Assembly: GCF_022414535.1 (NCBI RefSeq)
Contig: NZ_JADWYM010000044.1
Span: forward strand, 1 to 55,050
Source of the DNA: Streptomyces sp. MUM 2J
GTDB lineage: Bacteria; Actinomycetota; Actinomycetes; Streptomycetales; Streptomycetaceae
Direction of reading: 5' to 3'
DNA length: 55,050 nucleotides
Shown here one piece after another: positions 1 through 8,262 of this stretch (within the stretch, counting starts at the first letter, position 1; every line of letters begins with the position of its first letter). A program made the translations under genes and the position numbers. The notes below the pieces were generated by a model. It searched no databases. It saw only the letters and a list, made by a program, of their open reading frames with translations, and was not told where the DNA came from.

Positions 1-132
1 CCTCGATGATCTGGCTCAGAGAGCTCACCCGGACCACCTGATGATCACAACCACATACGCTCCCTAGTGCCGCAACGGGCGACGTTCGCCGGCGCCGGGG
101 CGCTCAGCGCCACGGCACCCCGATGTGTCCTG

Positions 133-1149
133 TCAGCCCTTGAGCTCCCGGGCCACCAGCTCGGCGATCTGCACGGCGTTCAGCGCGGCGCCCTTGCGGA
201 GGTTGTCGCCCGAGACGAAGAGAGCGAGGCCGTTGTCCACCGTCTCGTCCCGGCGGATACGGCCCACGTACGACGCGTCCCGGCCGGCCGCCTGCAGCGG
301 GGTCGGGATCTCGGACAGCTCGACCCCCGGGGCGTCCTTGAGCAGCTCGGTGGCGCGCTCCGGGCTGACCGGGCGGGCGAAGCGGGCGTTGATCTGGAGG
401 GAGTGGCCGGAGAAGACCGGGACCCGCACGCAGGTGCCCGAGACCTTCAGCTCCGGGATCTCCAGGATCTTGCGGGACTCGTTGCGCAGCTTCTGCTCCT
501 CGTCGGTCTCGTCGAGACCGTCGTCCACGAGGTTGCCGGCGAACGGCAGCACGTTGAAGGCGATGGGCCGCTTGTAGACGCCCGGCTCGGGGAAGTCGAC
601 CGCTGCCCCGTCGTGCGTCAGCTTGTCGGCGTCGGCGATCACCTTCTGCGCCTGGCCGTGCAGCTCCGCCACGCCCGCCAGACCCGAGCCGGACACCGCC
701 TGGTAGGTGGCGACGACCAGGGCCTCCAGGCCGGCCTCCCGGTGCAGCGGCTTCAGGACCGGCATGGCGGCCATCGTGGTGCAGTTCGGGTTGGCGATGA
801 TGCCCTTGGGGCGGTGTGCCACCGCGTGCGGGTTCACCTCGGAGACGACCAGCGGGACGTCGGGGTCCCTGCGCCACGCCGAGGAGTTGTCGATCACGAC
901 CGCGCCCTGCGAGGCGACCTTCTCGGCCAGTGCCTTGGAGGTGGCGCCGCCCGCGGAGAACAGCACGATGTCCAGGCCGGTGTAGTCGGCGGTTGCCGCG
1001 TCCTCCACCGTGACGCCGTCCAGGACGGTGCCCGCCGAGCGGGCCGAGGCGAACAGGCGCAGCTCATCGACGGGGAAGTTCCGCTCCTTGAGGATCCTGC
1101 GCATGACCGTGCCCACCTGACCGGTGGCTCCGACGATTCCGACCCTCAC
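133..1149 (-). CDS. asd: Aspartate-semialdehyde dehydrogenase
   Basis: NADPH-dependent reduction of L-4-aspartyl phosphate to aspartate semialdehyde, the branch point to lysine/diaminopimelate, threonine and methionine; cytosolic. The 338-residue product opens with the Rossmann nucleotide-binding motif RVGIVGATGQVG and has the active-site signature NPNCTT with the catalytic cysteine near residue 123; the length is normal for the family. The frame is open to an upstream GTG at 1173, but GAGGGAG sits six bases before the GTG at 1149, where the family N-terminus begins, so that start was chosen. It is transcribed away from the sigma-factor gene. No aspartokinase gene is adjacent in this window. 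Assignment is firm. Confidence 0.95.
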   Translation of the reverse strand: MRVGIVGATGQVGTVMRRILKERNFPVDELRLFASARSAGTVLDGVTVEDAATADYTGLDIVLFSAGGATSKALAEKVASQGAVVIDNSSAWRRDPDVPLVVSEVNPHAVAHRPKGIIANPNCTTMAAMPVLKPLHREAGLEALVVATYQAVSGSGLAGVAELHGQAQKVIADADKLTHDGAAVDFPEPGVYKRPIAFNVLPFAGNLVDDGLDETDEEQKLRNESRKILEIPELKVSGTCVRVPVFSGHSLQINARFARPVSPERATELLKDAPGVELSEIPTPLQAAGRDASYVGRIRRDETVDNGLALFVSGDNLRKGAALNAVQIAELVARELKG

Positions 1150-1413
1150 GGCGACTCCCTCTTCTCTCCACACTTGACCGACGCTTTTCCATCATGCGGC
1201 CGACCCGGGCCCACCTGTCCAATTCTTTGGGTGCGGTGCCCGAGGACTGGGACGCCCCGGCCACGGCCCGGGTTCCGGACCTCCGGCTTCCACCCCTACT
1301 GAGGTGCAGGAATTCATCCGGTGGGCGCCCTGCTCCGCAAGCTCGCCTGCCCGGCGCGCTGTGTGCCACACCTGCTGTGACGTACGCCTCCATGGCGTGG
1401 CGCGGACCGGCTC

Positions 1414-1438
1414 GAACGTTCCGCCGCCCTGCGGCGTC
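1414..1438 (+). promoter_or_regulatory. Candidate ECF-sigma promoter, possibly autoregulated
   Basis: GAAC at 1414-1417 and CGTC at 1435-1438 are separated by 17 bases, the AAC/CGTC pattern typical of many ECF sigma-factor promoters. It lies just before the ECF sigma gene at 1453, as expected for autoregulation. This is a pattern match only; GC-rich DNA produces such matches by chance. The rest of 1150-1452 holds nothing I can identify beyond the two divergent promoters. Confidence 0.4.
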
Positions 1439-1452
1439 ATAGGGGAAACACG

Positions 1453-2010
1453 GTGAGGGGGTGGCGTGTGCTGCGCAGAAAGGCCCGGCGCGGCCCGGAG
1501 GCGCACACCGGCGCCGCCGTTCCGGGTGATCCGCTGGACGCGGAGCAGGAGCGCCGGGTGCGGGCGGTGCTCGCACTCGGCGGAGTGCCGCAGGCGGACC
1601 TGCCGGACGGCGTGCAGCAGGTCCGCCTGCGGCTGCTGGAGCGGGCCGCGCGTGGCCAGGAGGCACCGCGGGACGTCTCGGCGTGGGCGGCGGTCGTCGC
1701 CTCCCGCCTCGCCGTCGACTGGCACCGCGCCAAACGCCGCCAGGAGCGGCTGGGGGAGCGCCTGGCCGCCCTGCGCCGCCCCGAGCTCCCGTCCGGCGAG
1801 GACGCCAGCCTGCTGTCCCTCGCCGTCGCCCAGGGCCTGGACGAACTGCCCGACGCCCAGCGCCAGGTGCTCGTCCTGCGCTTCTACGCCGACCTGCCGG
1901 TGCGCTCCATCGCCGATGAGCTGGGCGTGCCGGAGGGCACGGTCAAGAGCAGGCTTCACACGGCGGTACGGGCCCTGCGCGCCCGCCTGCACGAGAACGA
2001 GGTGGTGTGA
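1453..2010 (+). CDS. ECF-family RNA polymerase sigma factor
   Basis: 185-residue sigma-70 family protein of the extracytoplasmic-function type, directing RNA polymerase to a small stress regulon. The N-terminal half is region 2 (helical, containing AWAAVVASRLAVDWHRAKRR). The C-terminal half is region 4, with LPDAQRQVLVLRFYADLPV followed by the helix-turn-helix IADELGVPEGTVKSRLHTA. A second in-frame GTG at 1468 has a good GAGGGGG six bases upstream and may be the true start. Its stop is followed after one base by the GTG of a single-span membrane protein, the usual arrangement for an ECF sigma and its membrane partner or anti-sigma factor. The regulon is unknown. Confidence 0.85.
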   Translation: MRGWRVLRRKARRGPEAHTGAAVPGDPLDAEQERRVRAVLALGGVPQADLPDGVQQVRLRLLERAARGQEAPRDVSAWAAVVASRLAVDWHRAKRRQERLGERLAALRRPELPSGEDASLLSLAVAQGLDELPDAQRQVLVLRFYADLPVRSIADELGVPEGTVKSRLHTAVRALRARLHENEVV

Positions 2011-2011
2011 C

Positions 2012-3004
2012 GTGACCTCCCGACCCGGCGGCCACGCTGAACCCGGCGGCCACGGCGGCCACGGCGGCCACGGCGGCCACGGCGGCCACGGCGGCCACGG
2101 CGGCCACGGTGAGCGCGGCGACGGGCGCGCCGGTCACCCCGCTCCGGGCGCTCCGGGAGCTCCGGGCGGTCCCGGCGCCCCGGACCCCCTGATGACCGCG
2201 CTCACGGGCGCACGTCCCCCGGTGGGGGCCGATGCCGACTTCCTCGCCGAACACCGCGCGGCGGAGGCGGACATCGCCCTGCTGCGGCGGCAGCTGACCG
2301 CCCTGGGCGACGCCCTGGCCGATCCCGCGCCGTCCGCGCCCTCTGCGCCGTCCGGGGGACCGCTGCCCGTCGGGCCGCTGCCCGGGGAGCCGTCGTCCGC
2401 CGACCCCGCGCTCCTGACCGCGCCGCCGCCCGGGTCCTCGCCCGCCGCGCCGCGTGTGTCCGTGCGGCGGTCCCGGCGCCGGCTCCTGGCCGCCGCCCTG
2501 GGGCTGGCCGCTGCGGCGGCCGGGGTGGCGGTGGCGGGGAGCCTGGTCGCGCCGGCGGTGAACGGCGCGGCCGGGGACCACGGGTCCGCCGCCGAGAAGG
2601 AGGCCGTCGCTCCCGCCGGCCTCGCCGACCCGGGGTACGTCGCCTGCGCCGCGCTCGTCGTCGAGGGCGACGTCACCCGCGTGACCCCGGTCGCCGGCAC
2701 CGCCGAGAACCGGGTCACCCTGCGCGTCACCCGGGCCTACGCACCCCGGTCCCGGAGCGTCGGGCCGGAACAGAGCACCGGGCCGGGGCAGAGCACCGGG
2801 CCGGTGCAGGACGCCCCGACGGTCGACGTCACGGTCGGGCAGGAGCTCGCCCCGGCGCCCCGCACGGGCCAGCACGTCCTCGTCGGCGTCCGGCGGTACG
2901 CCGCCACGGCCGACGTGTGGATCACCGGCGAGGACGCCATCGCCCCCCGGCGGGCGCCGCTGGGCGAGGCGGTGAACCGGGCGCGGGACGTCGTCTGCGA
3001 CTGA
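2012..3004 (+). CDS. Single-span membrane protein with Gly-Gly-His repeat, putative anti-sigma partner
   Basis: 330 residues, starting at a GTG one base after the sigma-factor stop, so probably translationally coupled. Order along the chain: seven perfect GGH repeats (about residues 12-32); a Pro/Gly/Ala-rich stretch; a possible helical segment FLAEHRAAEADIALLRRQLT; a basic-flanked transmembrane helix (about residues 158-185, LLAAALGLAAAAAGVAVAG); and an outer domain of about 140 residues with two cysteines (GYVACAALV near its start, terminal VVCD). No HxxxCxxC zinc anti-sigma motif is visible, so the anti-sigma role is inferred only from gene order and topology. The His-rich repeat could bind metal. 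I do not recognise the outer domain. Confidence 0.6.
   Translation: MTSRPGGHAEPGGHGGHGGHGGHGGHGGHGGHGERGDGRAGHPAPGAPGAPGGPGAPDPLMTALTGARPPVGADADFLAEHRAAEADIALLRRQLTALGDALADPAPSAPSAPSGGPLPVGPLPGEPSSADPALLTAPPPGSSPAAPRVSVRRSRRRLLAAALGLAAAAAGVAVAGSLVAPAVNGAAGDHGSAAEKEAVAPAGLADPGYVACAALVVEGDVTRVTPVAGTAENRVTLRVTRAYAPRSRSVGPEQSTGPGQSTGPVQDAPTVDVTVGQELAPAPRTGQHVLVGVRRYAATADVWITGEDAIAPRRAPLGEAVNRARDVVCD
2045..2107 (+). repeat. Seven tandem 9-bp units encoding Gly-Gly-His
   Basis: Seven perfect in-frame copies of GGCGGCCAC inside the sigma-partner gene. Copy-number change would keep frame and alter the length of the His-rich segment. Confidence 0.9.
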
Positions 3005-3020
3005 CCTCCGGTACGCCGAA

Positions 3021-3051
3021 GGGGCGGGCGCCCGTACCGGGCGCCCGCCCC
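3021..3051. terminator. Bidirectional terminator hairpin between convergent genes
   Basis: Arms GGGGCGGGCGCCCG and CGGGCGCCCGCCCC with a 3-base loop, located between the stops of the sigma-partner gene (+) and the subtilase gene (-). Confidence 0.75.
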
Positions 3052-3068
3052 CTGTCACACCGGCGGTG

Positions 3069-6000
3069 CTACGGCGTGACCTTGTCGATCTTCACGTTGC
3101 CCACGCCCGCGACCGTGCCGCGCGCGTTGACCAGCTGGACCTGGCCGAAGAACTCGCGGCCCTCCGGTGCGGCGGCCGCGGCGGTGACGGTGGCGGACAC
3201 CGGCGCCGAGGCGCCCGTGGCCAGCTTCACCGGAGCCGACCCGTCGACCGTGACCATCCCGAGCGAGGGCGAGTAGAACACGTCCAGGTAGTCGTAGTCG
3301 GTGGAGCCGGACGGCACCGAGTAGCCGTCGACCTTGATGGTGTAGGTACCGGCGGCGGGAGAGGTCAGGGAGACCGACTCCTCCGAGTCGCCGTCGGCCG
3401 ACTGGCCGACCTTGTTGCCGTCGGCGTCGTACACGTACAGGTCGAGGTCGGCGGAGGTGTCGGAGACCTTGCCGATGGAGACGTCCAGCGAGGTGGCGCC
3501 CTCGGGCACCTCGACCGTGGTCGTCCGGGTCTCGCCCTCCTTGATGGCCGGGCGGTCCGTCTTGGAGGAACCGAGCGCCCCGCCGACCAGCTTGCCGTCG
3601 ATCGCGGCGAAGTTGTTCGTCACCGTCCAGGACACGGCGGCCGGGGTGTCGATCTTCGCCTCGGGCACGGTCGCGGTCGCCGGGTCGAACGCCGCGCCGA
3701 GCACGGTCACGTCCAGCTTGTACGGGTTGCGGAGCAGCGGCGACGTACGGCGCGCCTCGACCTCGATCTCCCACACGCCGGCCTGAGGGTCGCTGTAGGA
3801 GCGCAGGTCGGGGCGGCAGGTGTTGTCCGGGTTGTAGTGCGGGTAGCAGTAGATCGTCGAGGTGTTGTCGACGGGCACGCCGTACGGGTGGATGGCGATG
3901 AACCGGGTCTGGCTGTCGCCCTTCAGCCCGCTCATCGCGACCTCCAGCGAGCTGGCGCCCTCCGGCACGGTCACGAAGTAGGAACGGCTGCTGTTGCGCT
4001 CGATCTTGCCGGACGTGGAGAAGGCGTACTCCACCGGCGTCGAGACGACCACGGTGTTCAGGACCAGATGGTCGGTGCCGACGGTCTTCGGGTCGTCGAC
4101 CTCGAGGATGGCGCTCTTGACGCCCACGCTGCGCGGGTGGGCCTGGATCCTGACCGTCACCGGCTTGTTCAGCGGCAGGTTCACCTCGTCGGAGCCGACG
4201 ATGCGGAAGGTGCGCGCCGCGTTGTTCTCCAGGTGCAGCTCGTGGCGGATCGCCTTGTCCGGGCCGGAGGTACGGGTGATGGTCACCTCGTACGTCTTCT
4301 TCTGGCCGACCTTCAGCCCGCCCTCGCGGTCGTAGATGCCGGTGCCGTAGCCGGGCGTCTTCAGGAACTGGTCGATCGCGGTGTCGACCGGCGCCTTGAT
4401 CGTGTAGGTGTGGGCGCTGGTGCCCTTCCTGTCGGCCTTGGTGATGGCCTTCCAGGCGTCCACGATGTTGATCAGGCCCGCGCCCTCCTCATAGGCCTGC
4501 ACGCCCCTGATGTGGTCGGCGGTGGAGGTCAGCGCCGTGCGCAGGGCGGCCGGCGTGAGGTTCAGGCCCTTCTGCTTCGCAGCGGACAGCAGCAGCGCGG
4601 TGGCACCGGCGGCCTGCGGGGAGGCCATCGAGGTGCCCTGCAGCATGGAGTAGCCGGCCGGGAGGGAGTAGCCCGCCTCGGCGACCGGGGAACCCGGCAG
4701 CCAGGTCTGGGTGGTGTTGATCGCGGCGCCGGGGGCGACCAGCGTCGGGGTGAAGCCGCCGTCCTCACGCGGGCCGCGCGAGGAGAAGGGCAGCAGCTGG
4801 TACTTCTTCTTCACGATCGAGCCGTAGTTGGCCGCCCAGGTCGCCCTGGAGACGGACGCGCCGACCGAGATGACCTTGTCGGCCAGGCCGGGGTCGCCGA
4901 TGGTGTTCACACCGGGGCCCGAGTTGCCCGCGGAGATCACCAGCTGGACGCCGTAGGTGTCGATCAGGCGGGTGTACAGCTCGGCGCGGGCGTTGTTGCC
5001 GTCGTTCAGCGCGGGAAGGCCGCCGATCGACATGTTGACGACGTCGACGCCGCGGTTGACGACGAGGTCGATCATGCCCTCGGTGAGCGCGACGTTGGTG
5101 CAGCCGCCGCTCCAGGTGCAGGCGCGGGACGACACGATCTTCGCGCCCGGGGCCGCACCGTTCATCCGGCCACCGAACAGGCCGTTGGCGGCGGTGATGC
5201 CGGCGACGTGGGTGCCGTGCTCGGACTCGATGAGGCCGATGTTGACGAAGTCGGCCTTCTTGCCGACCCAGGACCCGCCGTAGGGGTCCATCGGCACGTC
5301 CTTGCGGATCTGCACCACGAACGGCTGGCGCTCGGCGACGTCCGTCGCCGGGTCGTCGGTGCCGAAGTAGCCGACCTGGTAGCCGTCCTTGTACGGCTTC
5401 ATCGGCGTGTCGTCGCTGAAGTCGTAGTTGTTGTTGAGGTCCACGGTGACCGTGCCGGCGGCGGCGTCGTAGAGCACGCCCCAGCTGTCGGTGGTGTCGC
5501 CGTCCCGGTTGGCGTCGCCCTTGGCGTCACCGCCCGCGGTGACGGACTCCTTGAAGGTGCTGATCTGGTACGAGCCCGCCGGCGCCGTCCAGGTCTTGCC
5601 GCCGTAGGTGAAGGACGACCCGGAGACCGAGGTCACCATGGGGCGCCAGGTGCCGTCGCCGTCCACGATCGGGTCGGTCGCCGTCACCCAGTCGACGATC
5701 TTGCGCTCGCCGGTGCTGGTCTTCTGCAGCGCCGGGTGGCTCAGGTCCACGCCGGAGTCGAGGATGCCGATGGTGATGCCCCGGCCGTCCGCCTTCGGGT
5801 GCTTCTTCACGAAGTCGACGGCACCCGTCTCGAAGGACGGGTTGTACGGGTTCTCGGCGGGAGTGTTCCTGCCCGGCCCGCCGTAGGTCTTCCTGCCCCT
5901 CGCCGACTTCGAGGACGCCGCCCCCTGCGCGGTGTCCGCGGCCGGCGTCGGGTCGTCGAGCTGGATCTCCTGACGCAGGTCGATCGCGTGCACGGAGGAC

Positions 6001-6404
6001 AGCTTCGCGGCGGCGGCGATGGCCGCGTCCGCCTTGGCGGTCGGGACGGTGGCACGGACGTAGCCGAGCTTGTCGTAGGTCAGGCCCACCGAGCCGCCCT
6101 TGACGTCGTCCAGTTCGTCGGCGACCTGCTCGGTCCGGCCCGGTGCGGTCGCGACCATCATGGTGACGTTCTTGTCGCCGGCGGCCTTGGCCTTGGCGAG
6201 GAGGTCGGCGTCGTCCGCACCGAGCTTGTCGTCGGCGGACTTCGCGGCCGGGTCGGCGGTGGCCGGGGCCGGGGTCTGGTCTGCGGCGAAGGCCAGAGGT
6301 ATCGGTCCGGCCGCGGACAGCGCGGCCACCAGACCCGCGGCCACGGCTATGCGGACCACGTGTCTGGCGCCCCGTATGGAATCGCGCTCGGGGGTGTGGG
6401 TCAT
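3069..6404 (-). CDS. Secreted S8 subtilisin-like serine peptidase, TPP-II-like
   Basis: 1111-residue exported protease. The start ATG at 6404 has AAGGG six bases upstream; a second ATG lies at 6410. An N-terminal Sec signal peptide (basic stretch, hydrophobic run VAAGLVAALSAAGPIPL, cleavage near AFA-A) is followed by a propeptide of about 130 residues. The catalytic triad is clear: Asp216 in ILDSGVDLSHP, His396 in EHGTHVAG, Ser592 in GTSMASPQAAG. About 180 residues separate Asp from His, far more than in subtilisin; such an insertion is typical of tripeptidyl-peptidase-II-type subtilases. The roughly 500-residue C-terminal part is beta-rich and includes a PPC-like domain near the end (SADLDLYVYDADGN). 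It probably degrades extracellular protein. Transcribed alone. Confidence 0.9.
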   Translation of the reverse strand: MTHTPERDSIRGARHVVRIAVAAGLVAALSAAGPIPLAFAADQTPAPATADPAAKSADDKLGADDADLLAKAKAAGDKNVTMMVATAPGRTEQVADELDDVKGGSVGLTYDKLGYVRATVPTAKADAAIAAAAKLSSVHAIDLRQEIQLDDPTPAADTAQGAASSKSARGRKTYGGPGRNTPAENPYNPSFETGAVDFVKKHPKADGRGITIGILDSGVDLSHPALQKTSTGERKIVDWVTATDPIVDGDGTWRPMVTSVSGSSFTYGGKTWTAPAGSYQISTFKESVTAGGDAKGDANRDGDTTDSWGVLYDAAAGTVTVDLNNNYDFSDDTPMKPYKDGYQVGYFGTDDPATDVAERQPFVVQIRKDVPMDPYGGSWVGKKADFVNIGLIESEHGTHVAGITAANGLFGGRMNGAAPGAKIVSSRACTWSGGCTNVALTEGMIDLVVNRGVDVVNMSIGGLPALNDGNNARAELYTRLIDTYGVQLVISAGNSGPGVNTIGDPGLADKVISVGASVSRATWAANYGSIVKKKYQLLPFSSRGPREDGGFTPTLVAPGAAINTTQTWLPGSPVAEAGYSLPAGYSMLQGTSMASPQAAGATALLLSAAKQKGLNLTPAALRTALTSTADHIRGVQAYEEGAGLINIVDAWKAITKADRKGTSAHTYTIKAPVDTAIDQFLKTPGYGTGIYDREGGLKVGQKKTYEVTITRTSGPDKAIRHELHLENNAARTFRIVGSDEVNLPLNKPVTVRIQAHPRSVGVKSAILEVDDPKTVGTDHLVLNTVVVSTPVEYAFSTSGKIERNSSRSYFVTVPEGASSLEVAMSGLKGDSQTRFIAIHPYGVPVDNTSTIYCYPHYNPDNTCRPDLRSYSDPQAGVWEIEVEARRTSPLLRNPYKLDVTVLGAAFDPATATVPEAKIDTPAAVSWTVTNNFAAIDGKLVGGALGSSKTDRPAIKEGETRTTTVEVPEGATSLDVSIGKVSDTSADLDLYVYDADGNKVGQSADGDSEESVSLTSPAAGTYTIKVDGYSVPSGSTDYDYLDVFYSPSLGMVTVDGSAPVKLATGASAPVSATVTAAAAAPEGREFFGQVQLVNARGTVAGVGNVKIDKVTP

Positions 6405-6834
6405 CGGCATCCCTTGCAGGTGAAGGTGCGTGCGTAGGGCGACCGGGCTGGTCATGCCCGGTCTCGACCGTCCGGTGCACGGACCCGGACGAGCGCACAG
6501 CTTTGCCCAAGGGACCGTTCTTTGGGGAGGGTTGACCGAATCGAAATGGACTGATGGGGAAAACCCCCTATGAACGTACGGGAGATGGGGGGCCAAGTCA
6601 GACAAGTCTCCCTGCGCCCCGGTGCGGGGGATGCCTGCCGGTCGTCGAGGCGACGGCGGTGCCGGAACGCCCCGGCCACCCGGTCGCCGCAGACCGCCGT
6701 CGAGCGCCGTCGCGTGCGGTGCCGCGTGCGGTGCCGCGAAGGGGGGACGCGCGCTTCGTGCGCGAGGGCGCGACTTCGGTGAAGTAGCCCGCAGCATCGG
6801 GCGGTTGCGGGGGCGAGCCGGCCGGAGACCGAAC
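6405..6834. other. Intergenic region upstream of the subtilase gene
   Basis: About 430 bases without a convincing gene. It must contain the subtilase promoter. A short GCGTGCGGTGCC direct duplication lies near 6711-6736. ORFs here are short and have no recognisable protein features. Confidence 0.5.
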
Positions 6835-6869
6835 GAGGAGGGGCCACCGGATGACGATGGCCCCTCCTC
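6835..6869 (-). terminator. Intrinsic terminator of the AbiEi/DUF559-type gene
   Basis: Perfect 12-bp stem, GAGGAGGGGCCA at 6835-6846 with TGGCCCCTCCTC at 6858-6869 and an 11-base loop, placed 30 bases beyond the stop of the minus-strand gene at 6900. Confidence 0.75.
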
Positions 6870-6899
6870 TCCCCTCCTGATGCCTGCCCCGGCCCGTCC

Positions 6900-7952
6900 C
6901 TACCGGGGCAGCACCACGACATACGCGGCGGGATCGTGGTCCCCGGCCGCCGCCAGCGCCGTACGGACCACGGTCGCCTGCTGCTCCATCGCGTCCCGCA
7001 GCTTCTTCGGCGTGATGTGGACGACCGTGATGCCCAGCCGCTCCAGTACCTCCCGCTTGCGGGCGTACTCCGACCACGTCGCGTCCTCGTCCTGGCGCGG
7101 CGCGCGGGTGTCCAGTTCGACCGCGACCGCCTGCTCGGGCCAGTAGGCGTCCAGCCCGCCCAGGTGCGGGCCGCCCGGCAGGCGCAGGTCGACGTTCCAG
7201 ACCGGGTCGGGCAGGCCGTGCTCACGCACCATCCGGTACAGGCGGTCCTCGGCGATCGCGCGGCCCTCGGCGAGCAGTGAGTCCACGGCGTCCACCACAT
7301 GGGAGCGGCTCAGCAGCTTCGCCTGGTTCAGCTCCCGGACGATCGAGGCCGGTTCGCAGTGTCCGCCGCGCACCGCCTCGGTCAGCAGTCGGCGTACGGC
7401 GTCCGCGTCCGGCAGCTCGGCGACGGTGTCGGCCAGGGCGCGGGGGACGGGGGCCACCGGAAGTCCCGTCACCTGCCGCGCGGTCGGCAGGGCGGAGGTG
7501 CGGATCACGTGCGCGCAACCCGTCGAGCGCAACCGGCGCAGCCGCGGGACCAGGACGTCGATCGTCTCCAGGGAGAGCAGCGGGGGCGTGGCGGAGAAGC
7601 CGTGCAGGGTCAGGGCCGCCCTGCCCGTGATCATGGCCTCGCGGTAGGTCGGCGAGCCGTGCGGCCCCTCCGCGTCCGGCTGGACGGGCACACCCGGCGC
7701 CCCCGACTCCCGTGCCGCGTACAGCAGTACCGCGTGCAGTCGCTCCTCGCTGGTCGGCGGGCCCGGGTGCAGCAGCACCACGCCGGGCAGCACCTGCTGC
7801 CAGGCGCCGCCGGAGCGGCACTGCTCGTTCAGCTCGGCGGTGGTCACACCGTACGTCCGCAGCTGTGCGATCGTCAGGACGCGCCGCCGATCCGCGGCGA
7901 GGTGGTGGAGGGAGCGGGGGGCGGTCGGGGGGACCGGGGTGTTGTGGTTCAT
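6900..7952 (-). CDS. AbiEi-like winged-helix plus DUF559 (Vsr-like nuclease fold) protein
   Basis: 350 residues. The N-terminal part (about 15-70: RRVLTIAQLRTYGVTTAEL, then WQQVLPGVVLLHPGPPTSEE) matches the winged-helix AbiEi-type antitoxin domain seen in many actinobacterial proteins. The C-terminal part (about 230-340) looks like DUF559, a fold related to very-short-patch repair endonucleases, with LGGLDAYWPEQAVAVELDT and a following helix containing RKREVLERLGITVVHIT. The D/E-x-D pattern (VAVELD) fits the metal site of that fold. No toxin gene of AbiEii type is adjacent, so it is an orphan. Cellular role is unknown; DNA repair or defence-linked regulation are both possible. Confidence 0.7.
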   Translation of the reverse strand: MNHNTPVPPTAPRSLHHLAADRRRVLTIAQLRTYGVTTAELNEQCRSGGAWQQVLPGVVLLHPGPPTSEERLHAVLLYAARESGAPGVPVQPDAEGPHGSPTYREAMITGRAALTLHGFSATPPLLSLETIDVLVPRLRRLRSTGCAHVIRTSALPTARQVTGLPVAPVPRALADTVAELPDADAVRRLLTEAVRGGHCEPASIVRELNQAKLLSRSHVVDAVDSLLAEGRAIAEDRLYRMVREHGLPDPVWNVDLRLPGGPHLGGLDAYWPEQAVAVELDTRAPRQDEDATWSEYARKREVLERLGITVVHITPKKLRDAMEQQATVVRTALAAAGDHDPAAYVVVLPR

Positions 7953-8076
7953 GCCGCGGAGATTCCCGCGCCCGATCCGCCCCTTAACCGCTGTTACATG
8001 CTCGTCGACGAACGGGGACGAGCCTGCCCTAAAGGACGGGTGTTCGGATGCCGATCAGGCCCGGAAAACCCCTGGT

Positions 8077-8099
8077 CCGTTCGGGTGCAGCCAGGGGTT
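8077..8099 (-). terminator. Possible hairpin terminator or attenuator upstream of the AbiEi-like gene
   Basis: On the minus strand AACCCCTGG and CCAGGGGTT form a 9-bp stem followed by TT. It lies between pepN and the downstream minus-strand gene and would stop pepN read-through. The 7953-8262 gap holds this, the pepN hairpin and presumably the promoter of the AbiEi-like gene; nothing else is evident. Confidence 0.4.
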
Positions 8100-8231
8100 A
8101 CGGTTCCGGTTGCCCGCATTCGGTAACGGCTACCCCGTGCCGAAGCTCAGGCCACGACTTCGGTGGTCCCGGCGTCCGCCGCTCCGGGTTCCGCCGCGAA
8201 CGGACCCCGCCGCGGCGGTCGGCCGCCCGGC

Positions 8232-8262
8232 ACCCCGGGCCCGGCGCGCCCGGGCCCGGGGT
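8232..8262 (-). terminator. pepN terminator hairpin
   Basis: A strong GC stem (ACCCCGGGCCCGG paired with CCGGGCCCGGGGT) directly abuts the pepN stop codon. It lacks a T-run, as is common in Streptomyces. Confidence 0.6.

Noticed and set aside
3066..6437. 1123-codon open frame on the plus strand
   Set aside because: It lies opposite the subtilase gene; the translation is Val/Arg/Gly/Asp-rich with no motif. High-GC antisense frames stay open by chance.
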